This document shows positions 8,970 through 16,654 of a stretch of DNA of 36,312 nt, in pieces. Under the pieces are notes generated by a model. It was not told the origin of the DNA, ran no database searches, and was given only the letters and a program-made list of their open reading frames with translations. The position numbers and the translations under genes are program-made. The stretch is from an uncultured Eubacterium sp. GTDB lineage: Bacteria; Bacillota; Clostridia; Lachnospirales; Lachnospiraceae. Position 1 is the stretch's first letter. Each line of letters opens with the position of its first letter. The DNA lies in the NCBI GenBank assembly GCA_900547255.1, contig URGC01000006.1, forward strand, positions 1 to 36,312. The letters run 5' to 3'.

Positions 8970-8998
8970 TTGAAATATTGGCGTGTGTCAGATATAAT
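8970..8998 (+). promoter_or_regulatory. predicted sigma-A promoter of apbE
   Basis: TTGAAA (8970-8975), 17-bp spacer, TATAAT (8993-8998): close to consensus. It predicts a start near 9005 and a leader of about 90 bases to the apbE ATG. It is divergent from the foldase promoter. Confidence 0.7.
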
Positions 8999-9094
8999 GA
9001 AAAGACGTGAGTGTTACTGACTTGTGTTAATATTTTTTATTTACGGGAAACATGGTTTTTAAATACATGTTTAAAAATAAATTTGAGGAATAAC

Positions 9095-10141
9095 ATGAAA
9101 TTAAACAGACTTTTTAAAAAATTTACTGTCACGGCAATGACGGTTGTCATGGGATTATCAGGGATTGTGGGGTGTTCGTCATCTAATGCTGGTGCGGATG
9201 TATGGCTGACGGAACCGGTTGAGGTTACGGACTATAAGCTTAATACTTATGTAGCTCTTGATGCATATTCTACTGGTGGATATGGAACTAAGGAACTTAA
9301 TAAAGTTTTATCCGAGGCTTTGGGATTATGTGATAAATATGAGAAAATGTTTTCAAGAACGCTTGTGGACAGCGACCTTTACAGGCTCAATTCAGGAGAG
9401 ACTAATGTCGTTCCTGAGGATGTCGGAATTCTTATTGAAAAGGGGCTGGAATATGCAAAGGCTTCTGACGGAGCTTTTGATATAACTATTGGAGCTGTCT
9501 CTTCTTTATGGGATTTTACAGCAGATTATCCGGTTGTACCGGCTGACGAGGATATCAGCAATGGGCTTAAATATGTCGATTACACCAAAGTGTCCATTTC
9601 TAAAAATGCCGACTCGACATACACTGTCAATATGCCGGAGGGGACTATCATCGACCTTGGAGCTATTGCTAAGGGCTATATCGCCGACAAGATAAAGGAT
9701 TTTCTTCTTGAACATAATATAAGACATGCTATTATTAATCTTGGCGGAAATGTATTATGTGTTGGTGCCAAGCGTGATGATACTGCTTTTAACATCGGAG
9801 TTAAAAAGCCTTTTACAGACAATGAATATGTCGAAAAACTCAAAATCAAAGACATGTCCGTTGTATCTTCCGGCAATTATGAGAGATTTTTCTATAATAA
9901 CGGAAAACTTTATCATCATATTTTAAATCCTAAAACTGGTTATCCTTATGATAATGGCATTTCAGAAGTTACTATTATATCTAAGGAATCATTTGCAGGT
10001 GACTGCCTCAGCACCACATGCTTTGCCCTCGGTGTTGACAAAGGTCTTGCACTTATTGAAAGCCTTGATGGGATTGAAGCTGTTTTCGTTGACAGCAACG
10101 GAGACGTAACATATTCAAGCGGCTTCACAAATTACAGATAA
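9095..10141 (+). CDS. apbE: ApbE-family FAD:protein FMN transferase lipoprotein
   Basis: Attaches FMN from FAD to a Thr in extracytoplasmic protein domains, such as those of Rnf or Nqr complexes and flavin reductases. The ATG at 9095 is preferred over 9011 because GAGGAA lies 5 bp upstream and the next residues form a lipoprotein signal, MKLNRLFKKF to the VGCSS lipobox (Cys24). Family motifs are visible: SRTLVDSDLYRLN near residue 85, DGAFDITIGAVS, IDLGAIAKGYIADK, INLGGNVL, and the metal-site segment AGDCLSTTCFALG near 305. The 348-residue length is normal. It is probably monocistronic or weakly linked to plsC 80 bp downstream. Confidence 0.92.
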   Translation: MKLNRLFKKFTVTAMTVVMGLSGIVGCSSSNAGADVWLTEPVEVTDYKLNTYVALDAYSTGGYGTKELNKVLSEALGLCDKYEKMFSRTLVDSDLYRLNSGETNVVPEDVGILIEKGLEYAKASDGAFDITIGAVSSLWDFTADYPVVPADEDISNGLKYVDYTKVSISKNADSTYTVNMPEGTIIDLGAIAKGYIADKIKDFLLEHNIRHAIINLGGNVLCVGAKRDDTAFNIGVKKPFTDNEYVEKLKIKDMSVVSSGNYERFFYNNGKLYHHILNPKTGYPYDNGISEVTIISKESFAGDCLSTTCFALGVDKGLALIESLDGIEAVFVDSNGDVTYSSGFTNYR

Positions 10142-10221
10142 CAGCAGGCATATATATCAAAACATTTACTAATCCGACAGTTTATTTAATAATCTGCCGG
10201 CATATTTCAAGGAGATTTATT

Positions 10222-10953
10222 ATGATAAGAACTCTTTTAGTTATTATATTTGTATTAATTGTATTCATACTAAGCCTTATAGCATGGCCGATTGAATATC
10301 TCATCGGCAGATTCAATCCACATGCAAGAGATATAAGCACTCTTAGAATTATTCAGGGCGTATTCAAGGTTATTCTGTTCCTGTCTGGTGTCAGGCTCAC
10401 TATCAAGGGACGTGAGAATATTCTCAAAGATGAAGCAGCCCTCTATGTCGGCAATCACAGAGGCTTCTTTGACACAATCGTTTCATATAGTCTTATGCCT
10501 GGCATAACTGGATTTATCGCCAAAAAAGAGATGGGAAAAGTTCCATTTGTAAGAATATGGATGCGCCTTCTCCACTGCCTTTTCCTCGACCGCTCTAACC
10601 CAAGAGAAGGTCTTACAACTATCCTTAAAGGTATTGAGGAACTTAAAAATGGAGTATCAATTGTTATATTCCCAGAGGGAACACGTAACAAAGGAGAGGG
10701 ACTTATGCAGTTCCACGGAGGCAGTTTCAAGCTTGCCGACCGCTCTAACTGTAAGATAGTTCCTATGGCTATCAACAATTCAGATAATGTCTTTGAAAAT
10801 CATTTTCCAGCTATCAAATCAACGAAGATGATTATTGAATTCTGCAAGCCAATTGATGTAGCTGCCATGGACAAGGAACAGCGCAAAGCCCTTCCTAATA
10901 TGACACACGACATCATCCTCGAAACCTACGAGCGCAACCAGAAAGAAATCTAA
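10222..10953 (+). CDS. plsC: 1-acyl-sn-glycerol-3-phosphate acyltransferase
   Basis: Converts lysophosphatidic acid to phosphatidic acid at the cytoplasmic membrane face. The N-terminus is a hydrophobic anchor. The acyltransferase motif HX4D reads NHRGFFD (about residues 76-82), and the second block reads FPEGTRNKGEG (about 152-162), with a GGSFKLA segment after it. The 243-residue length is typical. CAAGGAG lies 7-8 bp before the ATG. A related lysophospholipid acyltransferase of the same superfamily is possible, but PlsC is the most likely reading. Confidence 0.88.
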   Translation: MIRTLLVIIFVLIVFILSLIAWPIEYLIGRFNPHARDISTLRIIQGVFKVILFLSGVRLTIKGRENILKDEAALYVGNHRGFFDTIVSYSLMPGITGFIAKKEMGKVPFVRIWMRLLHCLFLDRSNPREGLTTILKGIEELKNGVSIVIFPEGTRNKGEGLMQFHGGSFKLADRSNCKIVPMAINNSDNVFENHFPAIKSTKMIIEFCKPIDVAAMDKEQRKALPNMTHDIILETYERNQKEI

Positions 10954-11000
10954 AAAGCCTGCCCAGGCGCACCTGCTGAACATTCAAAATAAGTGCGTGC

Positions 11001-11029
11001 TTGCAGTTATACAAATGTTGTGATATAAT
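11001..11029 (+). promoter_or_regulatory. predicted sigma-A promoter of the small membrane protein gene
   Basis: TTGCAG (11001-11006), exact 17-bp spacer, TATAAT (11024-11029). Start near 11036; the next gene begins at 11104 with a strong ribosome site. Confidence 0.75.
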
Positions 11030-11103
11030 CTTTTCTAGTTTTCGTTGGTTGTGGTATGCACGAATCCAACATTATCAAGTAACATATTATGAGGAGGAAC
11101 ACA

Positions 11104-11547
11104 ATGCCAGTTTGGAGTATTGTATTATTAGTAATTCTTGCAGTATTAATTGTTGCATTTATTGTATTAGCGGTTATTGGCAGCAGGCTTAAGAAAAAGC
11201 AGGATGCACAGCAGGAGCAGATTGAAGCTGCTAAGCAGACTATGTCCATGCTTGTAATTGATAAGAAAAAGATGAAACTTAAAGATGCCGGACTTCCTAA
11301 GATGGTTTTAGATCAGACACCTAAGTATCTCCGTGGTACTAAGACACCTGTTGTTAAAGCTAAGATTGGTCCTAGAGTAATGACACTTATGTGTGACCCT
11401 AAGGTATTCGACCAGATTCCAGTTAAAGCTGAGATTAAGGCTGAAGTAAGTGGTATCTACATTGTCGGTATCAAATCTGTACGAGGCGGCAAGATTGTCG
11501 TTGAGGAAAAGAAAAAGAAAGGTTTATTTGGCAGAAAGAAAAAATAA
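11104..11547 (+). CDS. small single-pass membrane protein with basic tail, function unknown
   Basis: The ATG at 11104 is preceded by GAGGAGG (11091-11097) at 6-bp spacing; the in-frame ATG at 11089 overlaps that site and is rejected. The 147-residue product has one N-terminal membrane span (about residues 4-26), a KKK stop-transfer cluster, a short helical stretch and a compact Val/Lys-rich domain of about 90 residues. It ends in a run of Lys/Arg. The charge pattern puts the domain in the cytoplasm. It has its own promoter and terminator, so it is probably a single-gene unit. I do not recognise the family. Confidence 0.78.
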   Translation: MPVWSIVLLVILAVLIVAFIVLAVIGSRLKKKQDAQQEQIEAAKQTMSMLVIDKKKMKLKDAGLPKMVLDQTPKYLRGTKTPVVKAKIGPRVMTLMCDPKVFDQIPVKAEIKAEVSGIYIVGIKSVRGGKIVVEEKKKKGLFGRKKK

Positions 11548-11578
11548 ACCATCATTTGATTTAAATCAGATAATATTA

Positions 11579-11618
11579 AAGGCTGTGGTATGAAATAATC
11601 TACCACAGCCTTATTTTT
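11579..11618. terminator. intrinsic terminator, probably bidirectional
   Basis: AAGGCTGTGGTA (11579-11590) pairs perfectly with TACCACAGCCTT (11601-11612) over a 10-base loop, followed by ATTTTT. It separates the + strand membrane protein gene from the convergent DUF1934 operon. Confidence 0.88.
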
Positions 11619-11681
11619 AACTTTTCATGCATAAAAGATGCTGCGTCTGCCGCCTGATGATTTCCATATGCTTATCTTTTA

Positions 11682-12125
11682 TTATAATTCAGGAGCCTCG
11701 CTCTGCACACAGATTTCAACTCTGCTGTCAGACACAAGCTGATAATTCACCTCAATAGAATAATCTATAACAATCAATATCTTATTCTCCTCATGAACTA
11801 TATCAACATTTTGGGAATATATACCCATATATACACTTCCATATGGCGTTTCATAAAGGTTTCTTGTCTTTTCACCTTCAATGAAACTCATGTGGGTTGT
11901 GACTGTACCTTTCTTGGTAAGCTCCACCCCATTGTCCATAAGCTTTATAATTGTCTTAAATTTATCGCCGTCATCATAGACTTCGTCATATTTGATGTAC
12001 TCTTTGCCGGCAACACATTTGTATACACCAACATTTATGACTTCTATCTTGTCTTCATCCTGGCTTCCATCAGCAGCCATGCCGACATGAAGTCCCTTGA
12101 CCGTCACATATACCTTTTCTGTCAC
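11682..12125 (-). CDS. DUF1934 (YwiB-like) beta-barrel protein
   Basis: The 147-residue protein begins at a GTG (12123-12125) with AGGAAGGGG upstream. It consists largely of alternating polar and hydrophobic beta strands, including HMSFIEGEKTRNLYETPYG and a closing IDYSIEVNYQL segment, the pattern of the DUF1934/YwiB lipocalin-like barrel. There is no signal peptide or membrane span. It is the last gene of the spoIIR-murI-DUF1934 set, 34 bp after murI. Function is not established. Confidence 0.75.
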   Translation of the reverse strand: MTEKVYVTVKGLHVGMAADGSQDEDKIEVINVGVYKCVAGKEYIKYDEVYDDGDKFKTIIKLMDNGVELTKKGTVTTHMSFIEGEKTRNLYETPYGSVYMGIYSQNVDIVHEENKILIVIDYSIEVNYQLVSDSRVEICVQSEAPEL

Positions 12126-12159
12126 GCTGTCCCCTTCCTATAGTTCATATGCAGTCTGC

Positions 12160-12978
12160 CTACAGTTCATCTACATTAATCTTCTGAATCATGCCGATAT
12201 CAAATGGAAGAATAGATTTTGCTATAGTCTTGAATTTCTCAGCCGCATCACTAACATAGAATCTGTACATTATAGATGGCTCGTCTACCTCTTTGATATT
12301 GGCAATATTTTCCTGAGACAGAAGCCTCTTTAACTCACACGCTGTCTCATACGCCGGATTGACGAGATTGACTGACTCCCCAAGAATCTGTCTAAATGTG
12401 CTTCTAAGCAATGGATAATGTGTACATCCCATAATCAGTGTATCAATATTCTCATCCATCAGATCAGCAACATATCTATGTACCATCTCATAAGTTATCG
12501 TATCATGTATCATGCCCTCTTCAACAAGTGGCACAAGAAGTGGACACGCCTTGCCGTACACTGTTACATCAGGACGGTATCCCTTGATATAATCCTCATA
12601 AACACCACTCTTGATAGTTGATTCTGTCGCAACAAGTCCGATACGTCCATTAACAGTAGTCTCAGCCGCCATCTTGGCTCCCGGCTTTACCACCCCGATA
12701 ATCGGCATATCGAATTCACTCTTCATCTCCTCAAGTGCCAGCGCACTCGCTGTATTACATGCGATTACAACCGCCTTAACTCCCTGCGACTGCAAAAATG
12801 ATATTATCTGTCTTGAACACAATATAATATTGTCTTTTGATTTGCTTCCATAGGGAAGTCTCATTGTATCTCCAAAATATACAATTCTTTCATTGGGAAT
12901 CTGTCTCATAATCTCTCTGGCAACTGTTAGTCCCCCTATTCCAGAGTCAAATACCCCTATAGGTGCATCATTATTCAT
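12160..12978 (-). CDS. murI: glutamate racemase
   Basis: Makes D-glutamate for peptidoglycan. The start is taken at 12978 (MNNDAPIGVF), because the longer form from 13026 adds 16 residues with no ribosome site. A GGAAGG lies about 12 bp before 12978. The catalytic pair is present: Cys74 in ACNTAS and Cys185 in GCTHYP. The DSGIGG loop is at residues 11-16, and FGDTMRLPYGSKS lies just after it. A length of 272 residues is normal. It lies 77 bp after spoIIR and 34 bp before the DUF1934 gene. All catalytic residues look intact. Confidence 0.95.
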   Translation of the reverse strand: MNNDAPIGVFDSGIGGLTVAREIMRQIPNERIVYFGDTMRLPYGSKSKDNIILCSRQIISFLQSQGVKAVVIACNTASALALEEMKSEFDMPIIGVVKPGAKMAAETTVNGRIGLVATESTIKSGVYEDYIKGYRPDVTVYGKACPLLVPLVEEGMIHDTITYEMVHRYVADLMDENIDTLIMGCTHYPLLRSTFRQILGESVNLVNPAYETACELKRLLSQENIANIKEVDEPSIMYRFYVSDAAEKFKTIAKSILPFDIGMIQKINVDEL

Positions 12979-13055
12979 AACACTTGGATTCCTTCCTCTT
13001 AATCCCAGACCTAAGTACCCAGCCATAAAGCAATTTAAGAGCTTTACAGTCAGCT

Positions 13056-13721
13056 TTACTCAAATAAGAAATTCAAAAAATTCAGATACTTAAATCTGTA
13101 ATACTGCTTCTCAGTTATAGCATTATATTCATCTTCTGTCAAAATATTCTTAAGTTCCTGCCTGGACTCATCCGGCAGCACTCCATATGATGCATCAACA
13201 AAGCATAATGGCGGATACAACACGCACCACCAGTTCCTTCCCGAAGCACTTCCTATATCAATCCTGAATGCCTCATACTCTCCCGGTGGAAATGTCACAT
13301 CTCCATAAGACTTTGCTGGAAAATATGCATTTTCAAAATACACCGCCACATCATCTTCACAGCCATTATCCTGCAATGTATCCAGCGCATTTTCCCTGAT
13401 TGCCTCTATATTATCATTAAGAATCTGCCTTGATTCATCTATCCCTGTAGAATCCCTAAGAAGCGGCTCTATGTATGCAACTACCGATGATTTCACCTTC
13501 ATTTTAAGCTCCTGCGCCTCGTCCGAATCGCTGTCAGCCCTGACATGCAGCCTTATTATCTGCTCCGCCAGCTCCCTCTGGATAACATCATCATTCACCG
13601 CACATTTCCTAATCATAACTCCCGCCGTAACACCAGCCACAACCACCATCACAGCCACATACCCCAATAACCTGAATCTCATCCCCAATAATCTGGATTT
13701 CATATATTCCCATCTCTTCAT
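13056..13721 (-). CDS. spoIIR: stage II sporulation protein R
   Basis: Signal protein secreted from the forespore that activates the SpoIIGA protease, and so pro-sigma-E processing in the mother cell. ATG 13721 has GGAGG at 7-bp spacing; the TTG at 13727 sits too close to it. The product has an N-terminal basic region and one hydrophobic span (about residues 18-36). The SpoIIR core follows: LHVRADSDSDEAQELKMKVK, an AYFPAKSYGDVTFPPGEYEA segment, and RNWWCVLYPPLCFVD. At 221 residues it is a normal length. The presence of the gene indicates a spore-forming lineage. Confidence 0.93.
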   Translation of the reverse strand: MKRWEYMKSRLLGMRFRLLGYVAVMVVVAGVTAGVMIRKCAVNDDVIQRELAEQIIRLHVRADSDSDEAQELKMKVKSSVVAYIEPLLRDSTGIDESRQILNDNIEAIRENALDTLQDNGCEDDVAVYFENAYFPAKSYGDVTFPPGEYEAFRIDIGSASGRNWWCVLYPPLCFVDASYGVLPDESRQELKNILTEDEYNAITEKQYYRFKYLNFLNFLFE

Positions 13722-13753
13722 AATCAAACCTCCATAAATATATCATGTCAGCT

Positions 13754-13783
13754 CAATTATTCCCAAGAATCCTATGTCTATAC
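13754..13783 (-). promoter_or_regulatory. sigma-F-like promoter of spoIIR
   Basis: On the - strand, GTATA (13779-13783) matches the sigma-F -35 box GYATA. A 15-bp spacer leads to GGAATAATTG (13754-13763), which fits GGNNANANTR with one mismatch. Start near 13747, about 26 bases before the spoIIR ATG. In Bacillus spoIIR is a sigma-F target, so position and sequence agree. Confidence 0.6.
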
Positions 13784-13813
13784 AAACATTTTAATCGCAC
13801 AGGGGTATATATA

Positions 13814-13848
13814 ATATCCGACTCGCAGTATACCTGCGAGTCGGATAT
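13814..13848 (-). terminator. hairpin terminator after gntR
   Basis: A perfect 15-bp stem pairs 13814-13828 with 13834-13848 around a 5-base loop, only 16 bp past the gntR stop. The U-tract on the - strand is weak (TATTATATATA), but stem strength and position support a terminator ending the ispE-gntR unit. Confidence 0.75.
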
Positions 13849-13863
13849 ATTTTCCCACGGCTG

Positions 13864-14532
13864 CTATCTCTTGAGAAGTCTCACAATTCCCTTCTCCTGA
13901 TTCTGTATATGCTGTCTGATGACAGACTTTGCCGCATCAACCTCATTTTTCTCTATCTTATCAATAATATCCTCATGCTCACTTATCAGGATTGAATGAG
14001 ATCTTGCATCTTTGATGTATTCAAGACGATATCTGTACATCTGCTCTCTAAGCTTGTTGATAATCTGGATAAGTCTTGCATTGCCAGTCATTGAATAGAT
14101 GACATCATGGAACTGCACGTCAGCATCAACTATACTCATAAGGTCTCTTGAGACAATTGCTGACTCAAATATCTTATTGGCAGCTCTTAACTCTGCGATA
14201 TACTCTGGTGTGACATGCTTACAAGCAAGCTCTACAGCAAGCTCCTCAAGAGTACATCTTACCTCAAGCACATCTCTCATATCCTTTTCTGTTATATGTG
14301 CAACCTCTGCACCTTTTCTGGGAATCATAATTACAAGACCTTCAAGCTCAAGCTTACGGATTGCCTCTCTTATTGGGGTTCTGCTTACCCCAAGCCTCTG
14401 TGCAAGCTGAATCTCCATAAGTCTCTCGCCCGGCTCCATCTCACCTCTAAGGATGGCCTGTCTCAATGTATTAAATACAACATCTCTGAGTGGAAGATAC
14501 TCATTAACATCCATCTTCAATTCACCCTTCAT
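13864..14532 (-). CDS. GntR-family transcriptional regulator (FadR/FCD type)
   Basis: DNA-binding regulator with an N-terminal winged helix (about residues 10-75; GVSRTPIREAIRKLELEGLV is the classic recognition segment). A C-terminal all-helical FCD ligand domain follows (about 80-220) with its conserved Asp and His positions. GGAGGTGG lies 6 bp before the ATG at 14532. It follows ispE at 51 bp and ends at a strong hairpin. FCD regulators usually sense organic acids and regulate metabolism. No metabolic operon is adjacent, so the ligand and targets are unknown; autoregulation is likely but not shown. Confidence 0.9.
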   Translation of the reverse strand: MKGELKMDVNEYLPLRDVVFNTLRQAILRGEMEPGERLMEIQLAQRLGVSRTPIREAIRKLELEGLVIMIPRKGAEVAHITEKDMRDVLEVRCTLEELAVELACKHVTPEYIAELRAANKIFESAIVSRDLMSIVDADVQFHDVIYSMTGNARLIQIINKLREQMYRYRLEYIKDARSHSILISEHEDIIDKIEKNEVDAAKSVIRQHIQNQEKGIVRLLKR

Positions 14533-14583
14533 AGTCCACCTCCATTATTACTATCAAAACTACTCCTGCAATATATCATTGTA

Positions 14584-15447
14584 TCAATTAAATGACTCTG
14601 TTATATAGACCTGTCTTGCCTCGCCTTTGCGCTTAAGATATGCCTGACACTCCAAGGTTGTCTTCTCATCCGGGAATATTCCGAATACTGTCGGACCGCT
14701 TCCGCTCATCATTGCATTAATAGCACCATGCTCAAGCATGTCATTTTTAATGCTGTTGATAACCGGATAAAGTGGCACTGTGACATTCTCAAGAACATTA
14801 CCCATGCAGCCACATACACCATGGATGTCCTTTCTCTTAATCGCATCAAGAAGTCCGTCAATATCCGGATGCTTGTCCACACCATTCATATCAAGACTCT
14901 CATACACAAGCTTAGTTGACACATTAATTGGTGGTTTGGCTATAAGTATCCATGTTCTAGGCAGCGGATCAAGCGGTGTAAGCTTCTCGCCTATTCCCTC
15001 CGCAAGTGCCGTTCCTCTCATAACACAATATGGTACATCTGCACCAATCTCTACGCCAATATCCATAAGCTCCTGCATTGACAGTGACAAATCAAATAAT
15101 TTATTAATTCCAAACAATGTTGAAGCAGCATCTGTGCTTCCTCCTGCAAGCCCCGCTGACACTGGAATGAACTTGTTAAGGTCGATATCGACCCCTCCGC
15201 TGTATCCACATTTGTCCTTAAGAAGTTTTGCAGCTTTATACATAAGATTATTCTCATTAACAGGAAGAAAATACAGATTAGACTTAATTCTTATCTCATC
15301 CTCTGGTATCTTCGTTATAATAATCCTGTCATATATGCCTATAGTCTGCATTACCATTCTCACATCATGGTAACCATCCTCACGCCTTCCAAGGACGTCC
15401 AGCCCCAGATTAATCTTTGCTCTTGCTTTAAGTCTGATACTTTCCAT
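14584..15447 (-). CDS. ispE: 4-diphosphocytidyl-2-C-methyl-D-erythritol kinase
   Basis: GHMP-fold kinase of the MEP isoprenoid pathway; phosphorylates CDP-methylerythritol. Lys11 in ARAKINLGL and the ATP loop PVSAGLAGGSTDAA (about residues 95-108) are present, as is the C-terminal MMSGSGPTVFG motif. At 287 residues it is a normal length. GTGGAG lies upstream of the ATG. The pathway supplies the undecaprenyl carrier needed by the surface-glycan genes further right. It is the first gene of a two-gene unit with the GntR regulator. Confidence 0.95.
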   Translation of the reverse strand: MESIRLKARAKINLGLDVLGRREDGYHDVRMVMQTIGIYDRIIITKIPEDEIRIKSNLYFLPVNENNLMYKAAKLLKDKCGYSGGVDIDLNKFIPVSAGLAGGSTDAASTLFGINKLFDLSLSMQELMDIGVEIGADVPYCVMRGTALAEGIGEKLTPLDPLPRTWILIAKPPINVSTKLVYESLDMNGVDKHPDIDGLLDAIKRKDIHGVCGCMGNVLENVTVPLYPVINSIKNDMLEHGAINAMMSGSGPTVFGIFPDEKTTLECQAYLKRKGEARQVYITESFN

Positions 15448-15522
15448 TATCTACTCCACTTTGTATACAATCTTGATATCATTATATTAAATGAATTGTA
15501 CAAATGCAAGTACAATCTGTAA

Positions 15523-16359
15523 TCACACATTTTCGTTATACTTGCGGTATTTGTTAGGCGAAACGCCCTTAACATGGCGGAACGCATCGCCAAAATAGTT
15601 GCTGTCATTGAAGCCGCACTCAAATGCAATGTCAGTTATGGACTTATTAGTCTCCAACAACAGACGGCATGCATTTTTAATACGCACATTTATAACATAC
15701 TCCTTAAATCCAAATCCTGTTATGACCTTGAATTTCTTGGACAGATATGAGCGGCTTATATTGAACTTTTCGGACATATCCACAAGCGTAAGCTTTTTGT
15801 CATAATTCTGGTATATATATGTAGCAATCTCCTGCATAAGCTGATTATCTACATCAATCTCCTTAATGGCATTATGCTCATATCGCTGGCATCTTATTAT
15901 AAATAGGAACAATTCCACAATTCCTGTTCTTATAAATGCTGGTGACAATACATCCGGTCCATCATTTTCAAATAAAAGCTTTGCCATAAGGCTCTCGACA
16001 TATTCCCTCCGCCTATCTGGTATTGAGATAACACCAGCCTCAATAGTCTGCTGAACCATCTCACTTCCAAGCAGGTCATCCAGCCATGAAAGATTTGCCT
16101 CCCTGAAACACACCACGAATCTCTCACTCGTTCCATGCTCCGGAAATGTGGCATTATGTATCTCACCTTTGGGAACAATAACCATGTCTCCCTTGTTAAG
16201 CTGATATATATTATGGTTAAGGAAGAAAGTACAATCACCATTGATTAGATAAAATATCTCATAATATGGGTGAGTATGTGGTTCCTGTATCTTCTGTGTC
16301 GCATCTCTCTTAACCTTCGAGACTTTAAAATCTGTTGGCATATCAAAAAATTTTTCCAT
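15523..16359 (-). CDS. AraC-family transcriptional regulator with cupin sensor
   Basis: Residues of about 15-110 form an AraC-type cupin sensor domain (THPYYEIFYLINGDCTFFLN and NKGDMVIVPKGEIH). Residues of about 175-275 hold the two helix-turn-helix units (LVDMSEKFNISRSYLSKKFK and ITDIAFECGFNDSNYFGDAF). AAAGGAG lies 6 bp before the ATG. It is transcribed away from the MATE exporter across a 295-bp shared intergenic region, so it may control that exporter in response to a small molecule. No other target is visible nearby. Confidence 0.9.
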   Translation of the reverse strand: MEKFFDMPTDFKVSKVKRDATQKIQEPHTHPYYEIFYLINGDCTFFLNHNIYQLNKGDMVIVPKGEIHNATFPEHGTSERFVVCFREANLSWLDDLLGSEMVQQTIEAGVISIPDRRREYVESLMAKLLFENDGPDVLSPAFIRTGIVELFLFIIRCQRYEHNAIKEIDVDNQLMQEIATYIYQNYDKKLTLVDMSEKFNISRSYLSKKFKVITGFGFKEYVINVRIKNACRLLLETNKSITDIAFECGFNDSNYFGDAFRHVKGVSPNKYRKYNENV

Positions 16360-16445
16360 ATCTACTCCTTTGTGACCTTACATCATATCGTTAATTATAA
16401 AAAATAATTAAAATAAATAAAAATCAAAAAATTTCAAAAAAACTA

Positions 16446-16474
16446 TTGCAATTTTAATCACTATACATTATAAT
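16446..16474 (+). promoter_or_regulatory. distal predicted sigma-A promoter upstream of the MATE gene
   Basis: TTGCAA (16446-16451), exact 17-bp spacer, TATAAT (16469-16474). It would start near 16481 and leave a leader of about 175 bases before the MATE ATG. The 16360-16654 gap holds no convincing small gene. Confidence 0.6.
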
Positions 16475-16613
16475 GCACTCGATAGCAAAAAATCCAGTAT
16501 ACCGGCGCAGATTTTCTGTATTTTGTTTAAAATAGAGATATTATTTAGTAGAATTTACTGCTTTTATACTCTATTATTAAGATAAATCTTAAACAATGTA
16601 ATGTCAACAGACA

Positions 16614-16642
16614 TTTACAAATGTTTTGATTAGGTATATAAT
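16614..16642 (+). promoter_or_regulatory. proximal promoter with overlapping dyad before the MATE gene
   Basis: TTTACA (16614-16619), 17-bp spacer, TATAAT (16637-16642). The -35 box lies inside a hyphenated palindrome ACATTT-AC-AAATGT (16611-16624), a possible operator. The predicted start near 16649 falls after the gene's ribosome site (GGAG at 16643-16646), so a transcript from here would be nearly leaderless. Confidence 0.45.
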
Positions 16643-16654
16643 GGAGATGATGTT

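Noticed and set aside
9011..9094. Upstream ATG extension of apbE
   Set aside because: It would place 28 residues before a clear lipoprotein signal; the ATG at 9095 has a good ribosome site.
10957..10968. GCCTGCCCAGGC palindrome after plsC as a terminator
   Set aside because: The stem is only 4 bp with a workable loop and there is no T-tract.
12979..13026. Longer murI start
   Set aside because: No ribosome site, and the extra residues lie outside the conserved racemase N-terminus.
14780..15373. 197-codon + strand frame
   Set aside because: Antisense shadow of ispE, whose GHMP motifs are intact.
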